A DNA stretch of 64,000 bases. It comes from Caballeronia sp031450805 (GTDB lineage Bacteria > Pseudomonadota > Gammaproteobacteria > Burkholderiales > Burkholderiaceae). The DNA is taken from the NCBI RefSeq assembly GCF_031450805.1, contig NZ_JARTVY010000002.1:744001-808000 (forward strand), written 5' to 3'. Made by a program: the position numbers and the translations under genes. The notes beneath the pieces were generated by a model. That model had not been told where the DNA came from, made no database searches, and was given only the letters and a program-made list of their open reading frames with translations. Of this stretch, positions 52,345 through 62,091 are shown one piece after another (the stretch's first letter is position 1; each line of letters opens with the position of its first letter).

Positions 52345-52914
52345 GTCTCAACTCCGCTTTTCGTTAATCAAACTCTTGTGGCGAGGGGCGCATTTAAACG
52401 CACGACGCATTAGATGGCATGCGCGTGCATGCCTTGTCCGCGTGAATCGAGCACACTCGCAAAACTAGTGAAAACGGCATAAGACAGACAGAACGATTCG
52501 TTCCGCTCCGGGCGCGGGTCTTATGCACGCAAGTTTTGCCGTGTATGGCCACGGCGGTTCGGTCGATTTAGCCGACCTCGTGCCGAAGGCCACGGAATAA
52601 CGCCCGGACGGGCGCGGGTTAATCAATCACCGAACAGTGATTAATATGAATCGCAATACAGTCAATACGGCGAGCGATTTCGCCGGTGAGACGAAGCGTA
52701 ACGTTCAAACTGCGTCGTCGCAAGTGGGAATGTGCCGCATTTCTCCGCGAGCGGATTTTAGCCGTGGATTTAATCGTTCATATGGTCATACTCAACCATC
52801 GCGGAAGACAAAATAAAGTATTAATCCGCAATCCGGCCGAAAACGCCGATTGACAGCGCCGACAGCCGCATGAAAGCATCCCGGCGCAGTCTCCTTACCC
52901 GACCGGAGCACTCC
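52345..52914. promoter_or_regulatory. Long intergenic region with nested inverted repeat (52477-52526)
   Basis: These 570 bases have no supported gene. Nine bases GCATAAGAC at 52477-52485 are exactly complementary to GTCTTATGC at 52518-52526. Between them lies GAACGATTCGTTC (52491-52503), itself palindromic around one base. A smaller stem, AATCAC and GTGATT, lies at 52625-52642. The region supplies the leftward promoter of the duplicated-domain lipoprotein and the rightward promoter of the VOC-like gene. The structures could be operators or part of a transcript leader. Confidence 0.45.
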
Positions 52915-53394
52915 ATGATCTTCCACGCATCCATTCCCGCCCGCGACCCCAAGCACGTCGCTCACGTACTCGCCGAACTGTGGGACGGCTTCGCCGCGCC
53001 CTTCTCGCCGTTTCCGGATGCCTGGATGGCCGTGGCCGGCGACGATCGCGGCAGCATCATCGAGGTGTATCCGGGCGATCGCGTCATCACGCCGGGCGGC
53101 GGCCAGGAGACCAGCGTGACTTATGGCGCGGGTTCGGCGGAGCGCCCGCAGTACAGCGCGTTCCATATGGCGATCGGCACGCGGCTGAGCGCCGGGCAGG
53201 TGATGGCGATCGGCGAGCGCGAAGGATGGCGCACGGTGCGATGCACGCGCGGCAACGATTTCTTCGATGTGATCGAGTTCTGGGTCGAGAATTCGACGAT
53301 GCTCGAATTCCTCACGCCCGAGATGCAGGCTCAATACCTTGCGTTCGCCACGCCCGAGAACTTCAGGGCGATGGCAGCCGCCGCGGCTGCCTGA
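52915..53394 (+). CDS. VOC/glyoxalase-like small protein
   Basis: The 159-residue product starts MIFHASIPARDPKHVAHVLAELW, as many vicinal-oxygen-chelate-fold proteins do. It has the pattern WMAVAGDDRGSIIEVYPGD and an FHMAIGT segment where a metal His would stand. No precise activity can be given and the fold call is tentative. GGAG lies before the ATG; an in-frame ATG at 52870 is less likely. It ends 14 bases from the stop of the convergent pyridoxal kinase gene. Confidence 0.55.
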   Translation: MIFHASIPARDPKHVAHVLAELWDGFAAPFSPFPDAWMAVAGDDRGSIIEVYPGDRVITPGGGQETSVTYGAGSAERPQYSAFHMAIGTRLSAGQVMAIGEREGWRTVRCTRGNDFFDVIEFWVENSTMLEFLTPEMQAQYLAFATPENFRAMAAAAAA

Positions 53395-53408
53395 TCCCGG
53401 TGCGAAGC

Positions 53409-54290
53409 TCAGCCGCGCCGCGCGGCCTCGCCGCCCGTCACGCGGATAGCCGGGAACCGATCCGTGGGCTTCGCGATTTCATCCTGCGAAGCCACGATTT
53501 CGAGCTCGTAACGGCCGGCATCGTAGGTTGTCTTGACGACGGCGTTCACCGCCGCGAGCGTATGTTCGAGCGCATTGCGCAGGGAATCGCCGAGCAGCGT
53601 GCGCGCGACGAACACCGCGCTCGTCAGATCGCCGACGCCGACCGGTTGCCGCGCGAACGGGTACAACGGCCGCTGCGCGAACCATGCTTCGCCCGACGTG
53701 ACGGCGAGCATGTTGAACGTGTCGGCGCGGCTGTTGCGATCCAGCAGATGCTTGACCAGCATGATGCGCGGTCCGCGAGCAATCACTTCGCGGCAGGCAT
53801 CCACCGCTTCTTCCACCGTTTCGATGGTGCGCCCGACGAGCTTCTCCAGTTCGGTGTGGTTCGGCATCATCGCGTCGGCGACGGTGGGCATGGTCGTGAC
53901 CAGAAAATCTTCGATGCCCGGCGCGACCGTGCAGCCGCCTGTCGTGCCCATGACCGGATCGCAGAAGTAAAGCGCGCGCGGATTCACCGCCTTCACCATC
54001 TTCACGATCTCGACGACCGCCCGGCCTTGTTCGGTTGCACCGAGATAGCCCGACAGCACCGCGTTGCAGCGGCCCAGCACGCCGATCGCGCCGATGCCTT
54101 CGATCACGCCCTGCAGTTCGTCGGCATCGACCACGCCGCCGGTCCAGCGGCCGTATTGCGTGTGATTCGAAAACTGAACCGTATTGAGCGGCCACACGTT
54201 GACGCCGAGCCTGCGCATGGGAAACACCGCCGCGCTGTTGCCCGCATGCCCGAAGACGACGTGCGACTGGATACTCAGGACGTTATTCAT
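53409..54290 (-). CDS. pdxY: Pyridoxal kinase
   Basis: The 293-residue enzyme starts MNNVLSIQSHVVFGHAGNSAAVFPM, the classic opening of PdxY/PdxK. It has FSNHTQYGRWTGG, YFCDPVMG, a PNHTELEKL segment and the GVGDLTSAVF anion-hole motif, with the catalytic Asp in GVGD. It phosphorylates pyridoxal in the vitamin B6 salvage pathway. The frame is open further upstream, but that portion is not family-like. It stands alone. Confidence 0.93.
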   Translation of the reverse strand: MNNVLSIQSHVVFGHAGNSAAVFPMRRLGVNVWPLNTVQFSNHTQYGRWTGGVVDADELQGVIEGIGAIGVLGRCNAVLSGYLGATEQGRAVVEIVKMVKAVNPRALYFCDPVMGTTGGCTVAPGIEDFLVTTMPTVADAMMPNHTELEKLVGRTIETVEEAVDACREVIARGPRIMLVKHLLDRNSRADTFNMLAVTSGEAWFAQRPLYPFARQPVGVGDLTSAVFVARTLLGDSLRNALEHTLAAVNAVVKTTYDAGRYELEIVASQDEIAKPTDRFPAIRVTGGEAARRG

Positions 54291-54696
54291 AGTGCGATTC
54301 CGGGGCGAGACATGGGCGTTGAGCGGCGGGCGTGCGGGCCAGGCACGCCCGAACGTGCTCCGTATTGTGCCGTGCCTCGACGCGCTGCGGCATGGTGTGT
54401 CCGTTATAAATTGCGGCAAAGCTGCCCGGCCAGTCGCGCGCCTGCAACAGCCTCCGAGTGCGCGACGGCATGATGCTTGCTCCTTCCGTCGCCGATGCCG
54501 TGCACTCGTGGGCCGCGGACATATGCGTTGAGCCACGCGATAAAAAATCGAACGACTTCAGCACACGAATTCGAAGGCGCGCCGGATAATGCAACGACTG
54601 CACGAGGCGCATCGCCCGCGCACAGCCATCACACGAGGACCCGCGCACCACCCGCATACACGACATCAACGAAGCTAAGTCAAATCAGGAGCTGAC
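54291..54696. other. Non-coding divergent region between pdxY and glgC
   Basis: About 400 bases without a supported gene. Open frames are short and arginine-rich. It must hold both promoters; AGGAG lies just before the glgC ATG. No operator or repeat was recognised. Confidence 0.45.
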
Positions 54697-55971
54697 ATGG
54701 AGACGCCGTCTAAGAATCGCACCGATTTGCAAAAGTCGACCCTCGCCATCGTCCTTGCCGGCGGGCGCGGCACGCGTCTCGGGCCGCTCACGGACAAACG
54801 CGTGAAGCCCGCCGTCCACTTCGGCGGCAAATATCGCATCGTCGATTTCGCGCTGTCCAACTGCCTCAACTCGGGCATTCGCCGCATCGCGGTCGTCACG
54901 CAATACAAGGCGCATTCGCTGTTGCGCCATCTGCAGCGCGGCTGGGGCTTCCTGCGCGGCGAGTTCAACGAATTCATCGATATCTGGCCCGCGCAGCAGC
55001 GCGTCGATTCGAGCTGGTATCGCGGCACCGCCGATGCCGTCTTCCAGAATCTCGACATCATCCGCTCCATCGCGCCGCAATTCATCATCGTGCTCGCGGG
55101 CGATCATGTCTACAAGATGGATTACACGCGCATGGTGCTCGACCACGTCGAGAGCGGCGCGGACTGCACGGTCGGGTGCATCGAAGTGCCGCGCATGGAG
55201 GCGACCGCTTTCGGCGTGATGCATGTCGATGAAAACCGCCGCGTCACCGACTTCCTGGAGAAGCCCGCCGATCCGCCCGCGATGCCCGGCAAGCCGGATA
55301 TCGCGCTCGCGAGCATGGGCATCTACGTGTTCAGCGCGAAGTATCTGTATCACTTGCTGGAAGAGAACATCGCCGCATCGAGCACGGATCACGACTTCGG
55401 CAAGGACATCATTCCGCGCGTGGTGACGAGCGGCCGCGCGATCGCGCATCCGTTCAGCATGTCGTGCGTGACGTCCGACGCGGATCCGAACGCGCCGGCG
55501 TACTGGCGCGATGTCGGCACCGTCGATGCCTACTGGGCAGCGAATCTCGACCTTGCATCGACGATTCCTCAGCTCGACCTGTACGACCGCAACTGGCCGA
55601 TCTGGACGAATCAGGAGCAACTGCCGCCGGGCAAGTTCGTGCGCGACCTGAACGGGCAACAAGGGGCGATCACGAATCTGCTCGTGTGCGGCGGCTGTGT
55701 GATCTCGGGATCGCAAGTGTCGAAGTCGGTGTTTTCGTCGGCAGTGCGGGTGCATTCGTTCTGCAACATCAACGAGGCGGTCCTGTTGCCGCAAGTCACC
55801 GTCGGACCGAGTTGCCGATTGCAGCGCGTCGTGGTGGATCGCGGCTGCACGGTGCCGGAGGGACTCGTGATCGGCGAAGACCCGGACGATGACGCCGCGC
55901 GCTTCTTCCGCACGGAGTCGGGCGTGACGCTCGTCACGCGCGAGGCGCTTGCGCGGCTCGGGCAGCGTTAG
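54697..55971 (+). CDS. glgC: Glucose-1-phosphate adenylyltransferase (ADP-glucose pyrophosphorylase)
   Basis: The 424-residue enzyme has the nucleotidyltransferase motif LAGGRGTRLGPLTDKRVKPAVHFGG, the FALSNCLNSGIRRI helix, GTADAVFQNL, the GDHVYKMDY catalytic Asp and a C-terminal left-handed beta-helix (RVHSFCNINEAVLLP). It makes ADP-glucose for glycogen synthesis. AGGAG precedes the ATG. Downstream is the hairpin-repeat array, then glgA. No branching enzyme or glycogen phosphorylase gene is next to it in this window. Confidence 0.95.
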   Translation: METPSKNRTDLQKSTLAIVLAGGRGTRLGPLTDKRVKPAVHFGGKYRIVDFALSNCLNSGIRRIAVVTQYKAHSLLRHLQRGWGFLRGEFNEFIDIWPAQQRVDSSWYRGTADAVFQNLDIIRSIAPQFIIVLAGDHVYKMDYTRMVLDHVESGADCTVGCIEVPRMEATAFGVMHVDENRRVTDFLEKPADPPAMPGKPDIALASMGIYVFSAKYLYHLLEENIAASSTDHDFGKDIIPRVVTSGRAIAHPFSMSCVTSDADPNAPAYWRDVGTVDAYWAANLDLASTIPQLDLYDRNWPIWTNQEQLPPGKFVRDLNGQQGAITNLLVCGGCVISGSQVSKSVFSSAVRVHSFCNINEAVLLPQVTVGPSCRLQRVVVDRGCTVPEGLVIGEDPDDDAARFFRTESGVTLVTREALARLGQR

Positions 55972-56100
55972 TGCAGCAGGCGCGCTTTAGCCGTCGGGAG
56001 CGAAGTCGATTGAAAACCGACCGCGATGATGCCGGAGCGAAGCGTTGCACCGCTTGCTCCGGTGCGCGCGTCGCCACGTTGCATGGCCATTTTCTGGTTC

Positions 56101-56699
56101 GGGACGGGAGTAGAAGGCGGTGAAGCGCCAGCTCTGGTCGACCGCCGCTTTGTGGAATGGACCAGGGTAAGGCGCTGAAGCGCCAGTTTCGTCGACCGTC
56201 AATTTTGTAGTTTGGGACCGGAGTGAGGCGCTAAAGCGCCAGTTCCATCGATCGTCACTTTGTAGTTTGGGACCGGAGCAAGGCGCTAAAGCGCCAGTTC
56301 CGTCGATCGTCACTTCGTGGAATGGAATCGGAGTAAGACGCTGAAGCGCCAACGCCGGTCGACCGCCACTTTATGGCATGGGACCAGACTAAGGCGCTGA
56401 AGCGCCAACTCTGATCGACCGCCACTTCGTGGCATGGGACCAGAGTAAGGCGCTAAAGCGCCAACGCCGGTCGACCGCCACTTTATGACGTGGGACCGGA
56501 GTAAGGCGCTGAAGCGCAAACTCCGGCCGACCGCCACGTTGTGACATGGGACCAGAGTAAGGCGCTAAAGCCCCAACTCTGATCGACCGCCACTTTATGA
56601 CATGGGACCAGAGTAAGGCGCTAAAGCGCCAACTCTGGTCGACCGCCACTTCGTGGCATGGGACCAGAGTAAGGCGCTAAAGCGCCAACTCTGGTCGAC
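56101..56699 (+). repeat. Array of 11 hairpin-forming 55-56-bp repeats between glgC and glgA
   Basis: Eleven units start (at the AAGGCGCT core) at about 56114, 56169, 56225, 56280, 56335, 56391, 56447, 56503, 56559, 56615 and 56671, a regular 55- or 56-base period. The core is GGCGCT-RA-AGCGCC flanked, in the best copies (10 and 11), by GACCAGAGT on the left and ACTCTGGTC on the right, so each unit can form a stem of about 15 pairs with a two-base bulge. A smaller hairpin, GCCAC-TTC-GTGGC, sits in the spacer of some units. Unit 8 has CCGGAGT with ACTCCGG, a compensatory change. The period is not a multiple of three, so the frames on the other strand are not protein repeats. The last unit ends eleven bases before the glgA start. 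Confidence 0.9.
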
Positions 56700-56709
56700 A
56701 GGAGCGCCA

Positions 56710-58173
<1,464 letters not shown>

Positions 58174-58228
58174 CGCGGGCGCGTCCCTTGCTCGCCAGCG
58201 ATGCATTCACACGACAGCAGGGACATCC

Positions 58229-59029
58229 ATGCAAAAGGCACTCGCAGGCCAGATCGCGCTCGTGACGGGCGCGAGCTCGGGTATCGGCGCGGGCGTCGCG
58301 AAGGCGCTCGCCGAGGCGGGCGCGCACGTCGCCATCAACTATCACTCGCACGCGGAGCCGGCCGAAAAGCTCGCCGATGAAATTGCATCGCTCGGCGGCG
58401 AAGCGCTGCCCGTCGGCGCCGATGTCTCCGACGAAAACGACGTGGACGCCATGTTCGAAGCCGTCGTCGCACGCTTCGGCACCGTCGATATCGTCGTCGC
58501 GAATTCGGGCTTGCAGCAGGATGCCGCCTTCGCCGAAATGACGCTCGCCGACTGGCGCAAGGTCATCGATACGAATCTCACGGGTCAATTCCTGACCGCA
58601 CAGCGCGCGGTGCGGGAGTTTCAGCGGCGCGGACCGCGCCCGGTGTCGAAGGCGCTCGGCAAGATCATTTGCATGAGTTCCGTGCACGAAGTGATTCCGT
58701 GGGCGGGCCATGTGAACTACGCGGCGTCGAAGGGCGGCATTCAGATGCTGATGAAGTCGCTCGCGCAGGAAGTCGCGCCCCAGCGCATCCGCGTGAATTC
58801 GATCGCCCCCGGCGCGATCCGCACGCCGATCAACCAGGAGGCGTGGGCATCGAAGGACGCGATGGACCGGCTGCTGACGCTCGTGCCGTACGGGCGCATC
58901 GGCGAAGTGGAGGACATCGGGCGCGCGGCGGTGTGGCTGGCTTCGGACGAGAGCGATTACGTCGTCGGCACCACGCTTTTCGTCGATGGCGGGATGACGC
59001 TTTATCCCGGCTTCGCGGGCAACGGCTGA
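58229..59029 (+). CDS. Short-chain dehydrogenase/reductase (glucose 1-dehydrogenase-like)
   Basis: The 266-residue protein has the classical SDR pattern: TGASSGIG cofactor site, a NSGLQQD stretch in the NAG position, catalytic Ser and Tyr in MSSVHEVIPWAGHVNYAASKGG and the closing VDGGMTLYP. The ending YPGFAGNG and the GEALPVGADVSD start of the cofactor domain resemble bacterial glucose 1-dehydrogenases. It follows glgA by 55 bases and precedes the flavoprotein by 29 bases, all on one strand, so a shared transcript is likely. The substrate is not established. Confidence 0.85.
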   Translation: MQKALAGQIALVTGASSGIGAGVAKALAEAGAHVAINYHSHAEPAEKLADEIASLGGEALPVGADVSDENDVDAMFEAVVARFGTVDIVVANSGLQQDAAFAEMTLADWRKVIDTNLTGQFLTAQRAVREFQRRGPRPVSKALGKIICMSSVHEVIPWAGHVNYAASKGGIQMLMKSLAQEVAPQRIRVNSIAPGAIRTPINQEAWASKDAMDRLLTLVPYGRIGEVEDIGRAAVWLASDESDYVVGTTLFVDGGMTLYPGFAGNG

Positions 59030-59058
59030 CGCGCGGCCGGCAACAGAACGGGAGTTCA

Positions 59059-60495
59059 ATGCAAACGATCGAAGTCGATGTCGCCGTGATCGGCGCGGGC
59101 ACGGCCGGCATGGCCGCGTTTCGGGCGGCGCGCGATGCAGGGGCGAGAGCCGTGCTCATCGAAAGCGGCGAACTGGGGACAACTTGCGCGCGCGTCGGCT
59201 GCATGCCGTCGAAGCTGCTGCTCGCCGCCGCGAACGGCTTGCACGATGCCCGCGGGCTTGAACCGCGCGGCATCGACGGCGGCGATGCGCTTCGTGCCGA
59301 CTCAGCCCGCGTGATGGCTTACGTGCGGCGCGAACGCGATTACTTCGTGAGCGGCGTCATCGAGGAAACGCGGGAGTTCCCGGAAGGATCGCTGTTGCGC
59401 GGTCAGGCGCGCTTCGAATCGCCGGGACGCCTGATCGTCGGCGAACAGGTATGCGTCGAAGCGAAAGGCGTCGTCATTGCGACGGGCGCACGGCCAAGCA
59501 TCCCCGACGAGCTGAAAGTATTCGGCGACAAAGTCATCACGAGCGACGATCTCTTCGAACTGCCCGCGCTGCCCAAGCGCATCGCCGTGTTCGGCGCGGG
59601 GCCGCTCGCGCTGGAACTCGGGCAGGCGCTCGCGCGGCTGTCGGTCGAAGTCTTCGTGTTCGGCAAGGGCGGCAGCGTGGCGGCGCTGTCGGATACGCCG
59701 GTACGCGATGCGCTGACTGCCGCTCTCGCGAGCGAGTTCTACTTCGATCCCGACGCCGATATCGACGCAATGTCGCTGGACAACGGTCAGCCGACGCTGC
59801 GCTTCACATCGCCCGAAGGCGCTGCGCGCACCGAACGGTTCGATCTCGTGCTGGCCGCCACGGGCCGCGCGCCGAACCTCGAGCCGCTCGCGCTCGATAA
59901 GGCGGGTATCGCACTGAACGACAAGGGCGTGCCGCAGTTCGACGAAACGACGATGCAGTGCGGCCGAAGCGCGATTTTCATCGCGGGCGATTGCGATGGC
60001 GCCCGTCCCTGGCTTCACGACGCCGCCGACGAAGGCAAGCTCGCCGGCGACAACGCCGCGCGCTATCCGGACCTGCAGGCGGTCAAGCGCAAGGTGCCGT
60101 TCTCGATCGTATTCTGCGAGCCGCAGGCGGTGATCGTCGGGGCATCGTACGACGATCTCGACAAGCAGATGACCGTGACCGGCGAAGCATCGTTCGAGAC
60201 GCAGGGCCGAAGCCGCGTGATGCGCAAGAATCGCGGCCTGCTGCACGTCTATGCCGATGCCAGGACCGGCAAGCTGCGCGGCGCGCAAGGCTGCGGTCCC
60301 GCGATGGAGCATCTCGGGCATCTGCTCGCGTGGGCGATTCAACTGGAGCTGACACTCGACGACGCGCTCAGGCTGCCGTTCTATCACCCGGTCGTGGAGG
60401 AAGGCTTGCGCACCGCGTTGAAGGACGCCAACAGGAAATGCTACGAGGAACGCTCGGAGACACCGCCCCGATTGCCCGGCGCGGCGGGTTGCTGA
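59059..60495 (+). CDS. Dihydrolipoamide dehydrogenase-like class I disulfide oxidoreductase
   Basis: The 478-residue flavoprotein has an FAD fold (VAVIGAGTAGMAAFRAA), the redox-active disulfide in GTTCARVGCMPSKLLL, an NAD fold (IAVFGAGPLALELGQAL), FIAGDCDG and a C-terminal FYHPVVEEGL with the active-site His-Pro...Glu. It is therefore a complete member of the lipoamide dehydrogenase family. The flavin-site sequence, with ARVGCMPSK in place of LNVGCIPSK, puts it away from the pyruvate dehydrogenase E3 proteins, so its partner may be another redox protein. GGGAG precedes the ATG. A bidirectional terminator follows its stop. Confidence 0.87.
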   Translation: MQTIEVDVAVIGAGTAGMAAFRAARDAGARAVLIESGELGTTCARVGCMPSKLLLAAANGLHDARGLEPRGIDGGDALRADSARVMAYVRRERDYFVSGVIEETREFPEGSLLRGQARFESPGRLIVGEQVCVEAKGVVIATGARPSIPDELKVFGDKVITSDDLFELPALPKRIAVFGAGPLALELGQALARLSVEVFVFGKGGSVAALSDTPVRDALTAALASEFYFDPDADIDAMSLDNGQPTLRFTSPEGAARTERFDLVLAATGRAPNLEPLALDKAGIALNDKGVPQFDETTMQCGRSAIFIAGDCDGARPWLHDAADEGKLAGDNAARYPDLQAVKRKVPFSIVFCEPQAVIVGASYDDLDKQMTVTGEASFETQGRSRVMRKNRGLLHVYADARTGKLRGAQGCGPAMEHLGHLLAWAIQLELTLDDALRLPFYHPVVEEGLRTALKDANRKCYEERSETPPRLPGAAGC

Positions 60496-60513
60496 ATCGC
60501 CCATTCGAAAAAG

Positions 60514-60539
60514 AAAGGCCGGCTGAAAAGCCGGCCTTT
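60514..60539. terminator. Bidirectional rho-independent terminator
   Basis: AAAGGCCGGCT (60514-60524) and AGCCGGCCTTT (60529-60539) form an eleven-base stem with a GAAA tetraloop. It lies 18 bases after the flavoprotein stop and 25 bases before the end of the convergent membrane-protein gene. Confidence 0.85.
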
Positions 60540-60564
60540 GCCATTGCGATGCGTCCGCAACCGA

Positions 60565-60921
60565 TCAGCCTCCGCTCAGTCCATATTGCAGCGCAAGGTC
60601 GAAGCCGAGCACGACCATCGAGCAGAAGAGGCCCAGCGACAGATTCGCCAGCCGATGACCGACGTCCTTGTGCCGCGTGAGCACGGCGCCCGCCAGAAAC
60701 GCGATTTCAACGATGACCTGCATGGCGAATACAGCAATCATCAATGCGAACTCGTACCCCATCGCGTTGAAGTTGCTGAAGTTGAAGCCGTTCACCGCGA
60801 CCCACGATCCCACTCGCCATGCTTCGTATGCCAATAAAAGCAACGGAAAGAAATAGCTGGCGACATAAGTCGGCACCGTAGCGTGCCGCAATTCCATGTT
60901 CAAGTGTCGTGTGACTTGCAT
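60565..60921 (-). CDS. Small membrane protein
   Basis: The 118-residue protein begins MQVTRHLNMELRHATVPTYVAS and has about three hydrophobic helices (VASYFFPLLLLAYEAW, YEFALMIAVFAMQVIVEIAFLAG and LANLSLGLFCSMVVLGFDLAL). GAGGAG precedes the ATG at 60921; the longer upstream frame is arginine-rich and not coding. No family or function was recognised. The next 268 bases upstream (60922-61189) hold its promoter and nothing else seen. Confidence 0.7.
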   Translation of the reverse strand: MQVTRHLNMELRHATVPTYVASYFFPLLLLAYEAWRVGSWVAVNGFNFSNFNAMGYEFALMIAVFAMQVIVEIAFLAGAVLTRHKDVGHRLANLSLGLFCSMVVLGFDLALQYGLSGG

Positions 60922-61189
60922 CGCGTACTCCTCATCTGATAGCCCGAAAGGCCGGGCTTTTCGCCTGCATCGGTGACGCGCGTTGAGTCGCTTGACCCGG
61001 CGTTTAGCGAGACGCTTAATACAACGGGACACGCGCGTCGTGCTTTCAGAATAGGACAATTTTCGGGAAAGCGAATCATCGTATTCCCGATCAGTTCGAC
61101 CACTAAGGCAGAGCACGAGACGTTGTGCAGTGCAACTTAATAAAACGGCTAGTTATCAGCGCACGTTTCGCACGCACGTGCGTGCCGCT

Positions 61190-62074
61190 TTAATGATTGC
61201 CATACAGCTTGATGATGCCTGAAAAGTCGAGTCTGCCGAGTCCCTGCTGACTCATCGACTGATAGAGCTGCTGCGCCAGCGCGCCCATGAAAACCGGCTG
61301 CCTGACGCCGCGCGCCGCATCGACGGCAAGTCCCAGGTCTTTCAGCATCAGGTCCGCGCCGAACCCGCCGCTATAACCGCGCGAGGCCGGCGCCGTTTCC
61401 ACGATGCCGGGATACGGATTGCACGTGTCCGCGCTCCAGCAGCGCCCCGTCGACGTGTTGATGATGCTCGCCAGCTTCGCCGGATCGATGCCTAGCGTTT
61501 CGCCGAGCGTCATCGCCTCGGCGACGCCGATCATCGAGACCGCGAGCAGCAGGTTATTGCATATCTTCGCGATCTGACCGGTGCCCGTTTCGCCGCAGCG
61601 CACCATATTCTTGCCCATGCCGGCAAGCACCGGACGCAGCGTTTCGAAGAGCGCCTCGTCCGCGCCGACCATGAAGGTCAGCGTGCCCGCCTGCGCGCCG
61701 ACGACGCCGCCGGACACCGGCGCATCCGCGAACGGATTGCCGTGCGCGGCCGCCGCTTCGCCGATGAACCTGGCGGTCGCGGGATCGATCGTGCTGCTGT
61801 CGATGAGCGGCACGCCCGCGCGAACGCCCGCGAGCACCCCGTCATCGCTCAGATAGACCGCCTTCACGTGCTGCGCGGCGGGGAGCATCGTAATCACGGC
61901 TTCCGCTTCCTGCGCCGCCGCGCGCGGCGACTCGGCGAGCGTTGCGCCCGCCGCTTTCGCCGCATCGAGCGCGGCTGCGGACAGATCGAAAGCGGTCAGC
62001 GCATGCCCCGCCTTCAGCAGATTCGCAGCCATCGGGCCGCCCATGTGGCCGAGGCCGATAAAACCGATTTGCAT
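61190..62074 (-). CDS. mmsB: 3-hydroxyisobutyrate dehydrogenase
   Basis: The 294-residue enzyme starts with a Rossmann site (IGFIGLGHMGGPMAANLLKAGH), contains the family substrate motif FADAPVSGG near residue 119 and catalytic Lys170 in GQIAKICNN, and ends LDFSGIIKLYG as MmsB proteins do. It oxidises 3-hydroxyisobutyrate to methylmalonate semialdehyde with NAD+ in valine degradation. It follows mmsA with a 17-base gap, so substrate and product enzymes share an operon. Close relatives act on tartronate semialdehyde, but the neighbour argues for valine. Confidence 0.93.
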   Translation of the reverse strand: MQIGFIGLGHMGGPMAANLLKAGHALTAFDLSAAALDAAKAAGATLAESPRAAAQEAEAVITMLPAAQHVKAVYLSDDGVLAGVRAGVPLIDSSTIDPATARFIGEAAAAHGNPFADAPVSGGVVGAQAGTLTFMVGADEALFETLRPVLAGMGKNMVRCGETGTGQIAKICNNLLLAVSMIGVAEAMTLGETLGIDPAKLASIINTSTGRCWSADTCNPYPGIVETAPASRGYSGGFGADLMLKDLGLAVDAARGVRQPVFMGALAQQLYQSMSQQGLGRLDFSGIIKLYGNH

Positions 62075-62091
62075 CGCCGTCTCTCCTGTTT

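Noticed and set aside
56101..56699. A CRISPR array at the regularly spaced repeats
   Set aside because: The whole 56-base unit is repeated, including the part that would be the spacer, and units diverge gradually. No cas genes are near.
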